The notes below the pieces were generated by a model, which was given only the letters and a program-made list of their open reading frames with translations, did no database searches and was not told the origin of the DNA. A stretch of DNA of 64,000 nt from Oceanirhabdus sp942490885 (lineage in GTDB: Bacteria; Bacillota; Clostridia; Clostridiales; Clostridiaceae). Location: contig CALNYT010000002.1 in assembly GCA_942490885.1 (NCBI GenBank), positions 3,410,001 to 3,474,000 on the forward strand. Reading direction: 5' to 3'. The position numbers were made by a program, and so were the translations under genes. Each line of letters begins with the position of its first letter. The first letter of the stretch is position 1. This document shows, one piece after another, positions 28,569-36,503 of this stretch.

Positions 28569-29361
28569 TTAAGTTATTTCCTCAATCTCTCCTTCCACAT
28601 CCATATATATCCTCTTTAGTTCATCAATATTTTCACTGTTTGTATCCCACATTCCTCTTTGATTAGCTTCAAGGAATCGTTCAACCATATTGTGTATCTC
28701 CCAAGAATTGGCACTTTGAATCCACTCTCTTCGTTCTTTATTTAAAATATAAGTTTCACAAATTTTGTCATACATCCACTCTTCCAAAACCTCTGCAGTT
28801 GCATCCTATCCAAAGACTATATCTGTCATTGCACTGATTTCTTGTGCTCCTTTATATCCATGTTTCTTAAGTCCTTCAAATCATTTTGGATTTAAAATTA
28901 TTGAACGAATTATTCTTGCTATTTCCTCATTCACATCCTTAATTTTAGTTCTTGAAGGGTCACTGCTGTTACCACAGTATGACTTGGGAAGTTAACCCTT
29001 AGCCAGCTTCCTCCATAATCTCTATTAAGTTAGGAAATGTATCTCTAAATAATCCGGTAATTCTTAATGTAATATCAATTCTTGGTCTTCCTAACTCCTT
29101 GTAAGGTATGACTTCTAGTCCAATAACCTTATCTGTATTTTCAAGCCAAATAGGTCTTACTCCCATTAACTACATTACCTCGGCAATATCATCACCATTT
29201 GTTTTCATGAATTCTCCTTTTACTCCTTTAGTAAGATTACTTATCTCATTTTCTGTATTTCTTAATCTTGGAAGAATACTTGTACTTATACCATGTAAAG
29301 CTTCTTCAATATATTTTGGATTCTTAATCTCAAACATCTTTTTCCTCCTAAAATTTAACAA
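28569..29361 (-). pseudogene. decayed CobN-family gene
   Basis: Pieces of a CobN-like protein occur in the right order but with in-frame stops, frame changes and missing segments: a part with GISTSILPRLRNTENEISNL, then ELGRPRIDITLRITGLFRDTFPNLI, then GLKKHGYKGAQEISAMTDIVFG, and finally an open 72-codon tail (28569-28787) ending MDVEGEIEEIT. The tail matches the end of the intact CobN (ELEGEIEETV) in style. The phrase SAMTDIVFG followed by a stop and DATAEVLEEWMYD looks like a true cobaltochelatase sequence, so the parent was a distinct paralogue. Deletions remove most of the 1200-residue gene. Confidence 0.85.
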
Positions 29362-29485
29362 TTAAAATTCCTAATATTCTAACAAATTCATCTATTAAAT
29401 ATTTTTGCACATCTATTTTATTGAAATCACTCATTTCATTATATTCATGCTCAAGTTTCATCTTCTGCAATACTTCCTGATAAAG

Positions 29486-29810
29486 CTAATATAGTATCAT
29501 GTCTACTAATTCTAAAAGCATTTCATCAGTACCTAAAATCATTGATACTATCTTTTCTGGTTTTGCTTCAATAACCATTTCTGTTCCTAAACTATCTGTA
29601 ACAGTTAAAGGATACACATCTTTTACTTCTTCCTGCTTGTGATCATTATTTTCACTTTTTGATGAATTATTTTTTTATCACTTTGTGCTACATTTGATTA
29701 TTCACCTTATTTTGATGCTCTGTATTCCCAAACTTATTATTTTGCGTGCATCCTACAAAAATAAATTCCAATAAAAATATTGGTAATAGTACCTTATTAA
29801 GTTTTTTCAT
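29486..29810 (-). pseudogene. decayed lipoprotein binding-protein gene of the chelatase operon
   Basis: After CAGGAGGAG, an ATG at 29810 opens MKKLNKVLLPIFLLEFIFVGC, a lipoprotein signal. A stop follows about 40 codons on, and in another frame the protein resumes with YPLTVTDSLGTEMVIEAKPEKIVSMILGTDEMLLEL, which parallels YPLTIIDDMKNSVVLEEKPERIAAISGTY of the intact binding protein. The frame then stops at 29486. This is the first gene behind cobalamin riboswitch 2, so the riboswitch now leads into a dead gene. Confidence 0.85.
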
Positions 29811-30016
29811 TTTAAACTCCTCCTGTTAAACTCGCCTGAAAAATATGGTAAAAGCGATAGAGCTTTATTATCAGAAAATTAATATAAATAACCAAATATA
29901 ATTATTTAAAATTGCAATGAAATTGGGCAAATAACAAAATTTTATATCAAAACTTTAAAGGGGAAAAGTTTTGATACTGTACAGTTATAAATTTCATCAT
30001 ATGTATTAATCGAACA

Positions 30017-30052
30017 AACAAAAACCCTCTTAATCAAGAAGATTAAGAGGGC
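30017..30052 (-). terminator. expression-platform terminator of cobalamin riboswitch 2
   Basis: An 11-bp perfect stem CCCTCTTAATC/GATTAAGAGGG with a 5-nt loop, followed on the minus strand by GTTTTTGTTTG. It lies about 100 nt downstream of the aptamer. Confidence 0.85.
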
Positions 30053-30149
30053 AGAAATACATACTAAGTACACGTTATTTATAAAAATTAACGATTTAAG
30101 TTAAATATATATTTTCCTATACCCTCTATCGCTCGTAGAGATTAGCATA

Positions 30150-30325
30150 GATCGAATAGGCAGATATCCTGACTCAAGCATCAACATCATTAAATCCTTC
30201 CCAGTAAATTATACCAGTGGCATTTATTAATGACTCATCTTTTACAGTGGCGTGACCGTGTAGGATTTGCACCTACTTCCCTTTTAATCTTTGATTAATT
30301 CATAATCAAAGAACCCATCGAAATA
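30150..30325 (-). promoter_or_regulatory. cobalamin riboswitch 2
   Basis: On the minus strand the conserved blocks GGGAAGTAGGTGCAAATCC, ACGGTCACGCCACTGTAA, TGCCACTGG and GTCAGGATATCTGCCT are all present. It sits at the head of the CobN/ChlI/ChlD and transporter operon. The 5' flank (ATTTAATTTTCTAATCACATTATACA on the plus strand, split over the promoter) is shared with riboswitch 1. Confidence 0.94.
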
Positions 30326-30342
30326 TTTAATTTTCTAATCAC

Positions 30343-30370
30343 ATTATACATTATGGGAAAAGTTTGTCAA
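30343..30370 (-). promoter_or_regulatory. sigma-A promoter of the chelatase operon
   Basis: TTGACA (30370-30365) and TATAAT (30348-30343) are 16 nt apart on the minus strand, the same spacing and flanks as the promoter of riboswitch 1. Confidence 0.8.
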
Positions 30371-30452
30371 CATAAATTAATTTTTATATATTCATAAAAT
30401 AATTTGATAAATCATTAAGTTCTTCTCCCATGATTTACACCATAAAAGTAAA

Positions 30453-30490
30453 TAGCTATCATGACTTTTCATGATAGCTTTAAATCTTAT
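30453..30490 (-). terminator. terminator of the small-gene group
   Basis: AGCTATCATGA pairs with TCATGATAGCT around CTTT; the minus-strand exit is ATTTACTTTTAT, a moderately good T-tract. It lies just past the stop of the 46-residue gene. Confidence 0.65.
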
Positions 30491-30525
30491 ATTACTTTTT
30501 ACTTACTACTCAATTTCTATCCAAC

Positions 30526-30666
30526 TTAGTCAATTGGATTACCTTTAGAAGTTGTATACTCTGTTGGATTCTTTTTACTTCTGTCATTTCTTCTAGGTTT
30601 AAGGACATCATCTCTTGCAACATTAATGCTACTTGTTTTCTTTGTTCCGTATCGATTATTTGTCAT
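30526..30666 (-). CDS. 46-residue hypothetical basic protein
   Basis: ATG at 30666 preceded by GGACGGTG. The product begins MTNNRYGTKKTSSINVARDD and continues with LKPRRNDRSKKNPTEYTTSKG. It is highly basic and polar with no hydrophobic core, so likely unstructured or nucleic-acid-associated. Not recognised. It is followed by a terminator and preceded by another tiny gene of similar character. Confidence 0.5.
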   Translation of the reverse strand: MTNNRYGTKKTSSINVARDDVLKPRRNDRSKKNPTEYTTSKGNPID

Positions 30667-30721
30667 TTTAACACCGTCCTAAATGATTTTCATTCTGAAT
30701 CACTTTAACTTCTAAGAAAAC

Positions 30722-30844
30722 TTATTTATCATTTCTTTGTGATTTCACATCACTTTGCTTTGGTTGAATTTCACTATTATCAGTTTGCTTAGTTCTCATA
30801 TTAGTCTTTTGTTTATCTACTTCTTGAATTTTCCCTCTAGCCAT
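30722..30844 (-). CDS. 40-residue hypothetical basic protein
   Basis: ATG at 30844 with a strong AAAGGAGTG ribosome site 7 nt upstream. The product begins MARGKIQEVDKQKTNMRTKQ and is rich in Lys, Gln and Asn with no hydrophobic segment. It resembles its downstream neighbour in composition, not in sequence. Function unknown. Confidence 0.5.
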   Translation of the reverse strand: MARGKIQEVDKQKTNMRTKQTDNSEIQPKQSDVKSQRNDK

Positions 30845-30865
30845 TAGAATACACTCCTTTCAAGA

Positions 30866-31030
30866 TTACAGAATTAGTTTGTCCTTGATTCGGAATTTTA
30901 TTCTTGATTTTATTTCTTCTTCAATTTCTTCTATACTTGTTGATAATATGTTTTGAGGAATACTAATAAACTTATGTTTTCCAAGAAGTAGTTTTTTAAT
31001 TTTACTCTGTCTACTTCTTATTTCCTTCAT
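30866..31030 (-). CDS. 54-residue hypothetical protein
   Basis: The start taken is the ATG at 31030, 1-2 nt after the stop of the upstream membrane ORF (TGATATG), which suggests coupled translation; a longer in-frame start exists at 31054. The product MKEIRSRQSKIKKLLLGKHK continues with an amphipathic IEEIEEEIKSRIKFRIKDK tail. No ribosome site is visible and no family is recognised. Confidence 0.35.
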   Translation of the reverse strand: MKEIRSRQSKIKKLLLGKHKFISIPQNILSTSIEEIEEEIKSRIKFRIKDKLIL

Positions 31031-31031
31031 A

Positions 31032-31316
31032 TCATAAGGAACAATGGCTAACATACTTTTTTGCTTTCTCTGAACTTTTTCTTATGTTGTTATAGCTTAT
31101 AGCAAGTACTACCGTATATCCTATTATTCCTCCTAGAAGACCTGCGGAAGAAAACGAAATATCTTTCTTTTTAAATATAAACATCACATACCATGATGCT
31201 GATGTCATTATAATACCTAAAAAAGTTAATAAAACTAATCTTGCTTTACTTGGATATATTAAAAACTTGATATCTGTATGAAAATCTGATTTTTGAGAAA
31301 CATATTTATAAACATC
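31032..31316 (-). pseudogene. possible 5'-truncated small membrane protein
   Basis: An open frame of 94 codons reads from DVYKYVSQKSDF through two hydrophobic segments (LVLLTFLGIIMTSASWYVMFIF and AGLLGGIIGYTVVLAISY) to KKYVSHCSL. The frame is closed by TAA shortly upstream (about 31337) and offers no ATG, GTG or TTG before the first membrane segment, so the gene is either truncated or uses an unusual start. Protein-like composition argues against chance. Confidence 0.4.
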
Positions 31317-31399
31317 TAGATTAAATATAATATTTAAAATTTAAAAATAATTCAAATTTAATCATAATTATTTGTCAGAATATTACATGACTTATCTAA

Positions 31400-31428
31400 T
31401 TGACACGAAACATGCCGAATGCTATAAT
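31400..31428 (+). promoter_or_regulatory. consensus sigma-A promoter of the rbs operon
   Basis: TTGACA (31400-31405), 17-nt spacer, TATAAT (31423-31428): a perfect match on both boxes. The operator palindromes start 5 nt downstream, so the repressor would sit on the start site. Confidence 0.92.
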
Positions 31429-31432
31429 TTAT

Positions 31433-31470
31433 TTAACCGGTTAACTAAACCGGTTTAGTAAATCGGTTAA
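31433..31470 (+). promoter_or_regulatory. clustered LacI-type operators (RbsR)
   Basis: TTAACCGGTTAA (31433-31444) and CTAAACCGGTTTAG (31445-31458) are perfect palindromes placed back to back, followed by an imperfect TAAATCGGTTAA (31459-31470). The central CCGG/TCGG core and AA/TT flanks fit LacI/RbsR sites. Centres are about 13 nt apart, which is unusually tight. Confidence 0.8.
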
Positions 31471-31504
31471 CTATGTTGGCAGAAAGATAAATATTAGGAG
31501 GTAA

Positions 31505-32443
31505 ATGAACGTGAATAAAATCTGTGTACTAGGTAGTATGAATATGGATATGGTATTAAATGTGAAAAATTTACCTAAGAAGGGTGAAACTCTTCTAGTT
31601 AACAATATGGAAAAAATTCCAGGGGGAAAAGGAGCAAACCAAGCAGTTGCAGCGAAACGTCTTGGAAGTAATGTATATATGATTTCACAAATTGGTGAAG
31701 ATGATAATGGTGAAATATTACTTGATTGTTTAAATAAAGATAACATAAACACAGAGTATGTTTTTAAAGACAAGGTAAATCCTTCAGGTATCGCAATCAT
31801 CACTGTTGCTGAAAATGGATCTAATATGATTTCAGTTGTTTCAGGTGCAAATATGAGTATAAGAACTGAAGACATAAAGAAAGCAGAAGAAACAATAAAA
31901 AATTGTAATGTAGTAATATCACAATTTGAAACACCTATGGAAGCAACCATTGAAGCTTTCAAAATAGCAAAAGAAAATAAAATCATTACTATTTTGAATC
32001 CAGCTCCCGCAAATCATATTCCTGAAGAACTTTTGAAAGTTACAGATATAATTGTTCCTAACGAAACTGAAGCACTAGAACTTACTAATGTAGAAGTTAA
32101 AGATTTAGAAAGCGCAAAGATTGCAGCACAACAATTTATTAGTAAAGGTGTAAGTTACGTAATAATTACTTTAGGAGATAAAGGCGCAGCATTAGTTACT
32201 CAAGAAAAAGCTGACCTAATTCCTGCTTACAAAGTAGCGGCTATTGACACAACTGCAGCAGGAGATTCCTTTATAGGGGCTGTAGCTAGTAATTTAAGTA
32301 AAGTTAAAAAAGTTGATTATGAAGTTCTAAAAAAAGCAATCACTTTTGGAAATAAGGTTTCTTCAATAGCGGTTACTAAAAAAGGTGCTCAAATTTCACT
32401 TCCATATTTAGAGGAAGTCGTGAATAAATACGGGGAGGCTTAA
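31505..32443 (+). CDS. rbsK: ribokinase
   Basis: 312 residues, ATG preceded by TTAGGAGGTAA. PfkB-family signatures are present: GSMNMDMVLNVKNLPKKGET at the N-terminus, GGKGANQAVAAKRLG (substrate motif) and DTTAAGDSFIGAVAS (anion hole and catalytic Asp) near residue 250. It phosphorylates D-ribose to ribose 5-phosphate in the cytoplasm. It is the first gene of rbsKDACB, and the next gene starts 2 bp after its stop. Confidence 0.96.
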   Translation: MNVNKICVLGSMNMDMVLNVKNLPKKGETLLVNNMEKIPGGKGANQAVAAKRLGSNVYMISQIGEDDNGEILLDCLNKDNINTEYVFKDKVNPSGIAIITVAENGSNMISVVSGANMSIRTEDIKKAEETIKNCNVVISQFETPMEATIEAFKIAKENKIITILNPAPANHIPEELLKVTDIIVPNETEALELTNVEVKDLESAKIAAQQFISKGVSYVIITLGDKGAALVTQEKADLIPAYKVAAIDTTAAGDSFIGAVASNLSKVKKVDYEVLKKAITFGNKVSSIAVTKKGAQISLPYLEEVVNKYGEA

Positions 32444-32445
32444 TT

Positions 32446-32841
32446 ATGAAAAAAATAGGAATATTAAATCATCATATATCACATGTAATTTCTACAATGG
32501 GTCACAATGACATGCTTGCAATAGGAGATTGTGGTCTTCCTATTCCAGATGAAACTCAAAGAATTGACTTAGCTTTGATTAAAGATTTACCAAGATTCAT
32601 TGATACTTTAAAAGCAATTTTACTTGAGCTTCAAGTTGAAGAAGTTATTATTGCTAATGAAACTTTAGAAGTTAGTAATGATATTTTTGAAGAAATAAAA
32701 AAAGAAATTGGAGATGTGACTATAACATTAATTTCTCATGAAGAACTTAAAGATAAGCTAAAAGTTTGTAAAGCTGTCGTAAGAACTGGCGAACAAACTC
32801 CATATGCAAATATAATTTTGAAATCGGGAGTTGTATTTTAG
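32446..32841 (+). CDS. rbsD: D-ribose pyranase
   Basis: 131 residues, the usual RbsD length. The opening MKKIGILNHHISHVISTMGHNDMLAIGDCGLPIP contains the catalytic-His region, and the C-terminus VVRTGEQTPYANIILKSGVVF is characteristic. It interconverts the pyranose and furanose forms of ribose so that ribokinase has its substrate. Confidence 0.96.
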   Translation: MKKIGILNHHISHVISTMGHNDMLAIGDCGLPIPDETQRIDLALIKDLPRFIDTLKAILLELQVEEVIIANETLEVSNDIFEEIKKEIGDVTITLISHEELKDKLKVCKAVVRTGEQTPYANIILKSGVVF

Positions 32842-32849
32842 GAGGGAAA

Positions 32850-34367
32850 ATGATGAATAAAAATGAATCCCATTTAGTTTTAGAAATGAAAAATATAGTC
32901 AAATCATTTCCTGGTGTAAAAGCTCTTAAAGGAGTTGATTTAAGAGCATACTCTGGTGAGGTTATGGCTCTTTTAGGAGAAAACGGCGCAGGAAAATCAA
33001 CACTTATGAAAATATTAAGTGGTGTTTATAAAAGAGATATCGGAGTCATTCTAATTGATGGTTATAATGTGGAATTTAAAAATATTAAGGATGCTCAAAA
33101 CAATGGAGTATCAATAATCCATCAAGAGCTCAGTGTTCTTCCAAACTTGACAGTTTGGGAAAATATCTTCCTAGGTAGTGAAAAATATAATCCACTAACA
33201 AGAAAATTAAACAAAAAAGAAATGATAAATGAGACCAAAGAATTACTTAAAGAAATCGGTTCAGATATTGATCCTGAAATAGAAGTGAGATATTTAAGTG
33301 TTGGTGAAAGACAGATGGTTGAGATTGTAAAATCAATTTCCAAAAATGCAAAACTTTTAATCTTAGATGAGCCTACTACTGCTTTAACCGATGTGGAAGT
33401 TAGTAAATTATTTGAAGTAATTGAAAGATTAAAATCTCAAAATATTGCAATGATTTATATTTCTCACAGGCTGGAAGAAATTTTTACAATGTGCGATAAA
33501 GTAACAGTATTAAGAGATGGAGCCTACGTTGGAGAAGATAACGTTAGTAACATAGATAGAAATAAGTTAATATCTATGATGGTTGGAAGAGATCTTGAGG
33601 AACAATATCCATATATCGAGCCTAGGATTGGCAAAGAAGTTTTAAGAGTTGATAATATATCTTTAAATAATAGAGTTAAGAATGTATCTTTAAAAGTGAA
33701 TAAAGGTGAAATTGTAGGAATGTCTGGGCTTATGGGCTCAGGTAGAACTGAAGTAGCCAAAATTATATTTGGTGAATATAAAAAGAGTTCTGGAAATGTG
33801 TATCTTGACAATGAATTAGTTAATATATCCTCACCTGAACAAGCCTTAAGCAAAGGAATTGCATATCTTTCTGAGGATAGGAAAGGTGAAGGATTAATAC
33901 TAAATATGTCAGTAAAAGAAAACATGACTCTTTCTAACCTAGATAAATATGAAAACAATTTAACTAAGAAAATTGACAAAAAATCTGAATCAGAGGATTA
34001 TGATATATTCTCTAAAAAGCTCTCTGTAAAAACTCCAAGTGGAGAACAATTAATTAAAAACCTCAGTGGTGGGAATCAACAAAAAGTTATACTTGCAAAG
34101 TTAATAATGTTATCTCCAAAGGTTCTTATTATAGATGAACCCACTAGAGGTATTGATGTTGGAGCAAAAAAAGAAATATATGAAATCTTAAACGAACTTA
34201 AGAAAGCAGGAACTGCAATAATAATGATTTCTTCTGATTTAGAAGAAGTACTTGGTATAAGCGATAGAATTTTAGTTATGAGTGAAGGAAAGATTACTGG
34301 TGAAGTAAAAAGAGAAGATGCGACTCAAGAGCTTATTATGAAGTATGCTATAAACGCAGCTCACTAG
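32850..34367 (+). CDS. rbsA: ribose ABC transporter ATPase (two ABC modules)
   Basis: 505 residues, start after GGAGGGAAA. The first module has Walker A GENGAGKSTLMKIL, signature YLSVGERQMVEIVK and Walker B LLILDEPTTALTD. The second has the degenerate Walker A GLMGSGRTEVAKIIFG, signature NLSGGNQQKVILAK and LIIDEPTRGIDVGAKKEIY. This layout is that of RbsA/MglA sugar importers. It ends 13 bp before rbsC. Confidence 0.96.
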   Translation: MMNKNESHLVLEMKNIVKSFPGVKALKGVDLRAYSGEVMALLGENGAGKSTLMKILSGVYKRDIGVILIDGYNVEFKNIKDAQNNGVSIIHQELSVLPNLTVWENIFLGSEKYNPLTRKLNKKEMINETKELLKEIGSDIDPEIEVRYLSVGERQMVEIVKSISKNAKLLILDEPTTALTDVEVSKLFEVIERLKSQNIAMIYISHRLEEIFTMCDKVTVLRDGAYVGEDNVSNIDRNKLISMMVGRDLEEQYPYIEPRIGKEVLRVDNISLNNRVKNVSLKVNKGEIVGMSGLMGSGRTEVAKIIFGEYKKSSGNVYLDNELVNISSPEQALSKGIAYLSEDRKGEGLILNMSVKENMTLSNLDKYENNLTKKIDKKSESEDYDIFSKKLSVKTPSGEQLIKNLSGGNQQKVILAKLIMLSPKVLIIDEPTRGIDVGAKKEIYEILNELKKAGTAIIMISSDLEEVLGISDRILVMSEGKITGEVKREDATQELIMKYAINAAH

Positions 34368-34380
34368 AGGAGGAAGAAAA

Positions 34381-35313
34381 ATGAAGACTAACTATAAAGA
34401 ATTGTTATCTAAATATAAATCATTAATAGGCTTAATAATACTATGTATTGTCATAACTTTGATAAATCCAAGGTTTTTAACAGTTAATAATCTTAGAAAT
34501 GTTTTAACTCAAGTTTCAGTTAATGCAACCATTGCAATTGGGATGACTTTTGTAATATTAACAGGAGGAATAGATCTTTCTGTAGGTTCTATACTTGCAA
34601 TTTCCGGTGCTGTAGCTGCTTTCCTTATGAAAACTACTGGAAATGTTTTTATATCTATTTTAGTTGCTTTAATTTTAGGTGCATTTATTGGAGCAATTAA
34701 TGGAATAATAATTTCAAAAGGAAAATTACAAGCTTTTATTGCAACGCTTGCAACAATGACAATCTTTAGAGGAGTTACTTATGTTTTTACAAATGGTATC
34801 CCAATATCAGGATTAGGAAAAGCTTTTATGGTTATAGGTAACCAAAGATTATTGGGAATTCCCCTTCCTATTCTTATAACTTTAGCGGCATTTTTAGGAG
34901 CATGGTATATACTTACTCAAACAAAGTATGGAAGATATGTATATGCTTTAGGTGGAAATGAAGATTCAGCAAGACTTTCAGGAATTAACACAGATAAAAT
35001 TAAATCAATTGTTTATGTTATTTCTGGATTAATGGCAGCTTTAAGTGGAATAATAGTTACAAGTAGAATTGGATCTGCTGGACCAACAGCTGGTTCTGGA
35101 TATGAACTTGACGCTATTGCTGCTGTAGTAATTGGTGGTACTAGTCTCTCAGGTGGTGAAGGTTCTATAACAGGAACTATTATCGGTGCATTAGTAATTG
35201 GAGTTTTAAACAATGGTCTAAACCTTATGAATGTTAATCCTTTTTATCAAGCAATAGTAAAAGGTGCAGTTATATTAATTGCCGTATTAATTGATAAGAA
35301 AAACAAAAAATAA
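34381..35313 (+). CDS. rbsC: ribose ABC transporter permease
   Basis: 310 residues with eight to ten helices. Family segments are ATIAIGMTFVILTGGIDLSVGSILAISGAVAA, GIINGIIISKGKLQAFIATLATMTIFRG-like and DAIAAVVIGGTSLSGGEGSITGTIIGALVIGVLNNGLNLMNVNPFYQ. RBS AGAGGAGGAAG precedes the ATG. Confidence 0.95.
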   Translation: MKTNYKELLSKYKSLIGLIILCIVITLINPRFLTVNNLRNVLTQVSVNATIAIGMTFVILTGGIDLSVGSILAISGAVAAFLMKTTGNVFISILVALILGAFIGAINGIIISKGKLQAFIATLATMTIFRGVTYVFTNGIPISGLGKAFMVIGNQRLLGIPLPILITLAAFLGAWYILTQTKYGRYVYALGGNEDSARLSGINTDKIKSIVYVISGLMAALSGIIVTSRIGSAGPTAGSGYELDAIAAVVIGGTSLSGGEGSITGTIIGALVIGVLNNGLNLMNVNPFYQAIVKGAVILIAVLIDKKNKK

Positions 35314-35337
35314 ATTTAAATGAGGAGTGAATCACTT

Positions 35338-36267
35338 ATGAAAAAACTTAATAAAATCTCATGTTTAGTACTTTCAATGTTTCTTGCTATAGGTCTATTT
35401 GCAGGATGCGGAAAAGCTGAAAATGGTAAAAAAGAAGGAGAAGGACCTAAAGAAACAAAAAAAATAGGAATGATTCTTTCAACTTTAAACAATCCTTTCT
35501 TTGTAAGCATGAAAGAAGGAGCTGAGAAAAAAGCACAAGAATTAGGCTACGAATTAGTTGTTCTTGATTCAAAAGATGATGCAACTACTGAAAGAGCAAA
35601 TGTTGAAGACTTAGTTCAACAAGGTGTATCTGTACTATTAATTAACCCAACTGATAGTGATGCTGTTGGTAATTCTATAATGGTAGCAAATGATAATAAT
35701 ATTCCAGTTATTACAGTAGATAGAGGTGCAAACTCTGGTGAAGTAGTCTCTCATATTGCTTCTGACAATACTGCTGGTGGTAAATTAGCTGCTGACTACA
35801 TGTTAGAGTTATTAGATGGTAAAGGTAAATTAGTTGAACTACAAGGTATTCCTGGTGCCTCAGCTACAAGAGAAAGAGGCGCAGGTTTCCATAGTGTTGT
35901 AGATGGTAAAGAAGGCGTAGAAGTTGTTTCTAGTCAACCAGCTGATTTTGATAGACAAAAAGGATTAAATGTAATGGAAAACATAATTCAAGCAACACCT
36001 GAATTTGATGGTGTTTTTGCTCACAATGATGAAATGGCTTTAGGTGCATTACAAGCAATAAAAACTGCTAATAAAGATGTAGTAATTATCGGATTTGATG
36101 GAACTGATGATGCTGTAAAAGCTGTTGAAGACGGAACACTTGCAGCTACAGTTGCTCAACAGCCAGACTTAATGGGCTCACTTGCTGTTGAAAATGCTGT
36201 TAAACTTACTAAAGGTGAAACTATTGAGAATAATATTCCTGTAGATTTAAAACTTATTAAAAAGTAA
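35338..36267 (+). CDS. rbsB: ribose-binding lipoprotein
   Basis: 309 residues. An in-frame ATG at 35320 encloses the ribosome site GAGGAGTG, so the start is 35338. The signal ends in lipobox LFAGC. Then come KKIGMILSTLNNPFFVSMKEGAEKKAQELGYEL, INPTDSDAVGNSIMVANDNNIPVITVDRGANSGEVVSHIASDN and NDEMALGALQAI, as in RbsB. It captures ribose outside the membrane for RbsAC. Confidence 0.95.
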   Translation: MKKLNKISCLVLSMFLAIGLFAGCGKAENGKKEGEGPKETKKIGMILSTLNNPFFVSMKEGAEKKAQELGYELVVLDSKDDATTERANVEDLVQQGVSVLLINPTDSDAVGNSIMVANDNNIPVITVDRGANSGEVVSHIASDNTAGGKLAADYMLELLDGKGKLVELQGIPGASATRERGAGFHSVVDGKEGVEVVSSQPADFDRQKGLNVMENIIQATPEFDGVFAHNDEMALGALQAIKTANKDVVIIGFDGTDDAVKAVEDGTLAATVAQQPDLMGSLAVENAVKLTKGETIENNIPVDLKLIKK

Positions 36268-36304
36268 TCCCCTACCCTTAAATAATATATATATTTAGAT
36301 ATGT

Positions 36305-36339
36305 AAAGAGTAATCTGGTTTTATACTAGATTGCTCTTT
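36305..36339 (+). terminator. terminator after rbsB
   Basis: AAAGAGtAATCT pairs with AGATTgCTCTTT (one mismatch) around a GGTTTTATACT loop, followed by ATATAATTTG. Weak T-tract, good stem. Confidence 0.7.
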
Positions 36340-36503
36340 ATATAATTTGTTATTATAATAAGTACTAGGAAGATATATTATATCAAAGATAGATTTATAC
36401 AAGTAATTTATTAGAAAAATTATATTATTTTACTTTTGAATTTCTTGAATTAAATAAGTTTTTATATAATAATTTTATATTTTAGTTAGACTTGGAGGAA
36501 AGC

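Noticed and set aside
31471..31986. Long open frame (171 codons) on the minus strand opposite rbsK
   Set aside because: It lies entirely antisense to a clear ribokinase gene, has no ribosome site and its hydrophobic Ser/Phe-rich translation is the usual mirror of an AT-rich coding strand.
33524..33979. 151-codon frame opposite rbsA
   Set aside because: Antisense shadow of a well-supported gene, with no start signal or recognisable domain.
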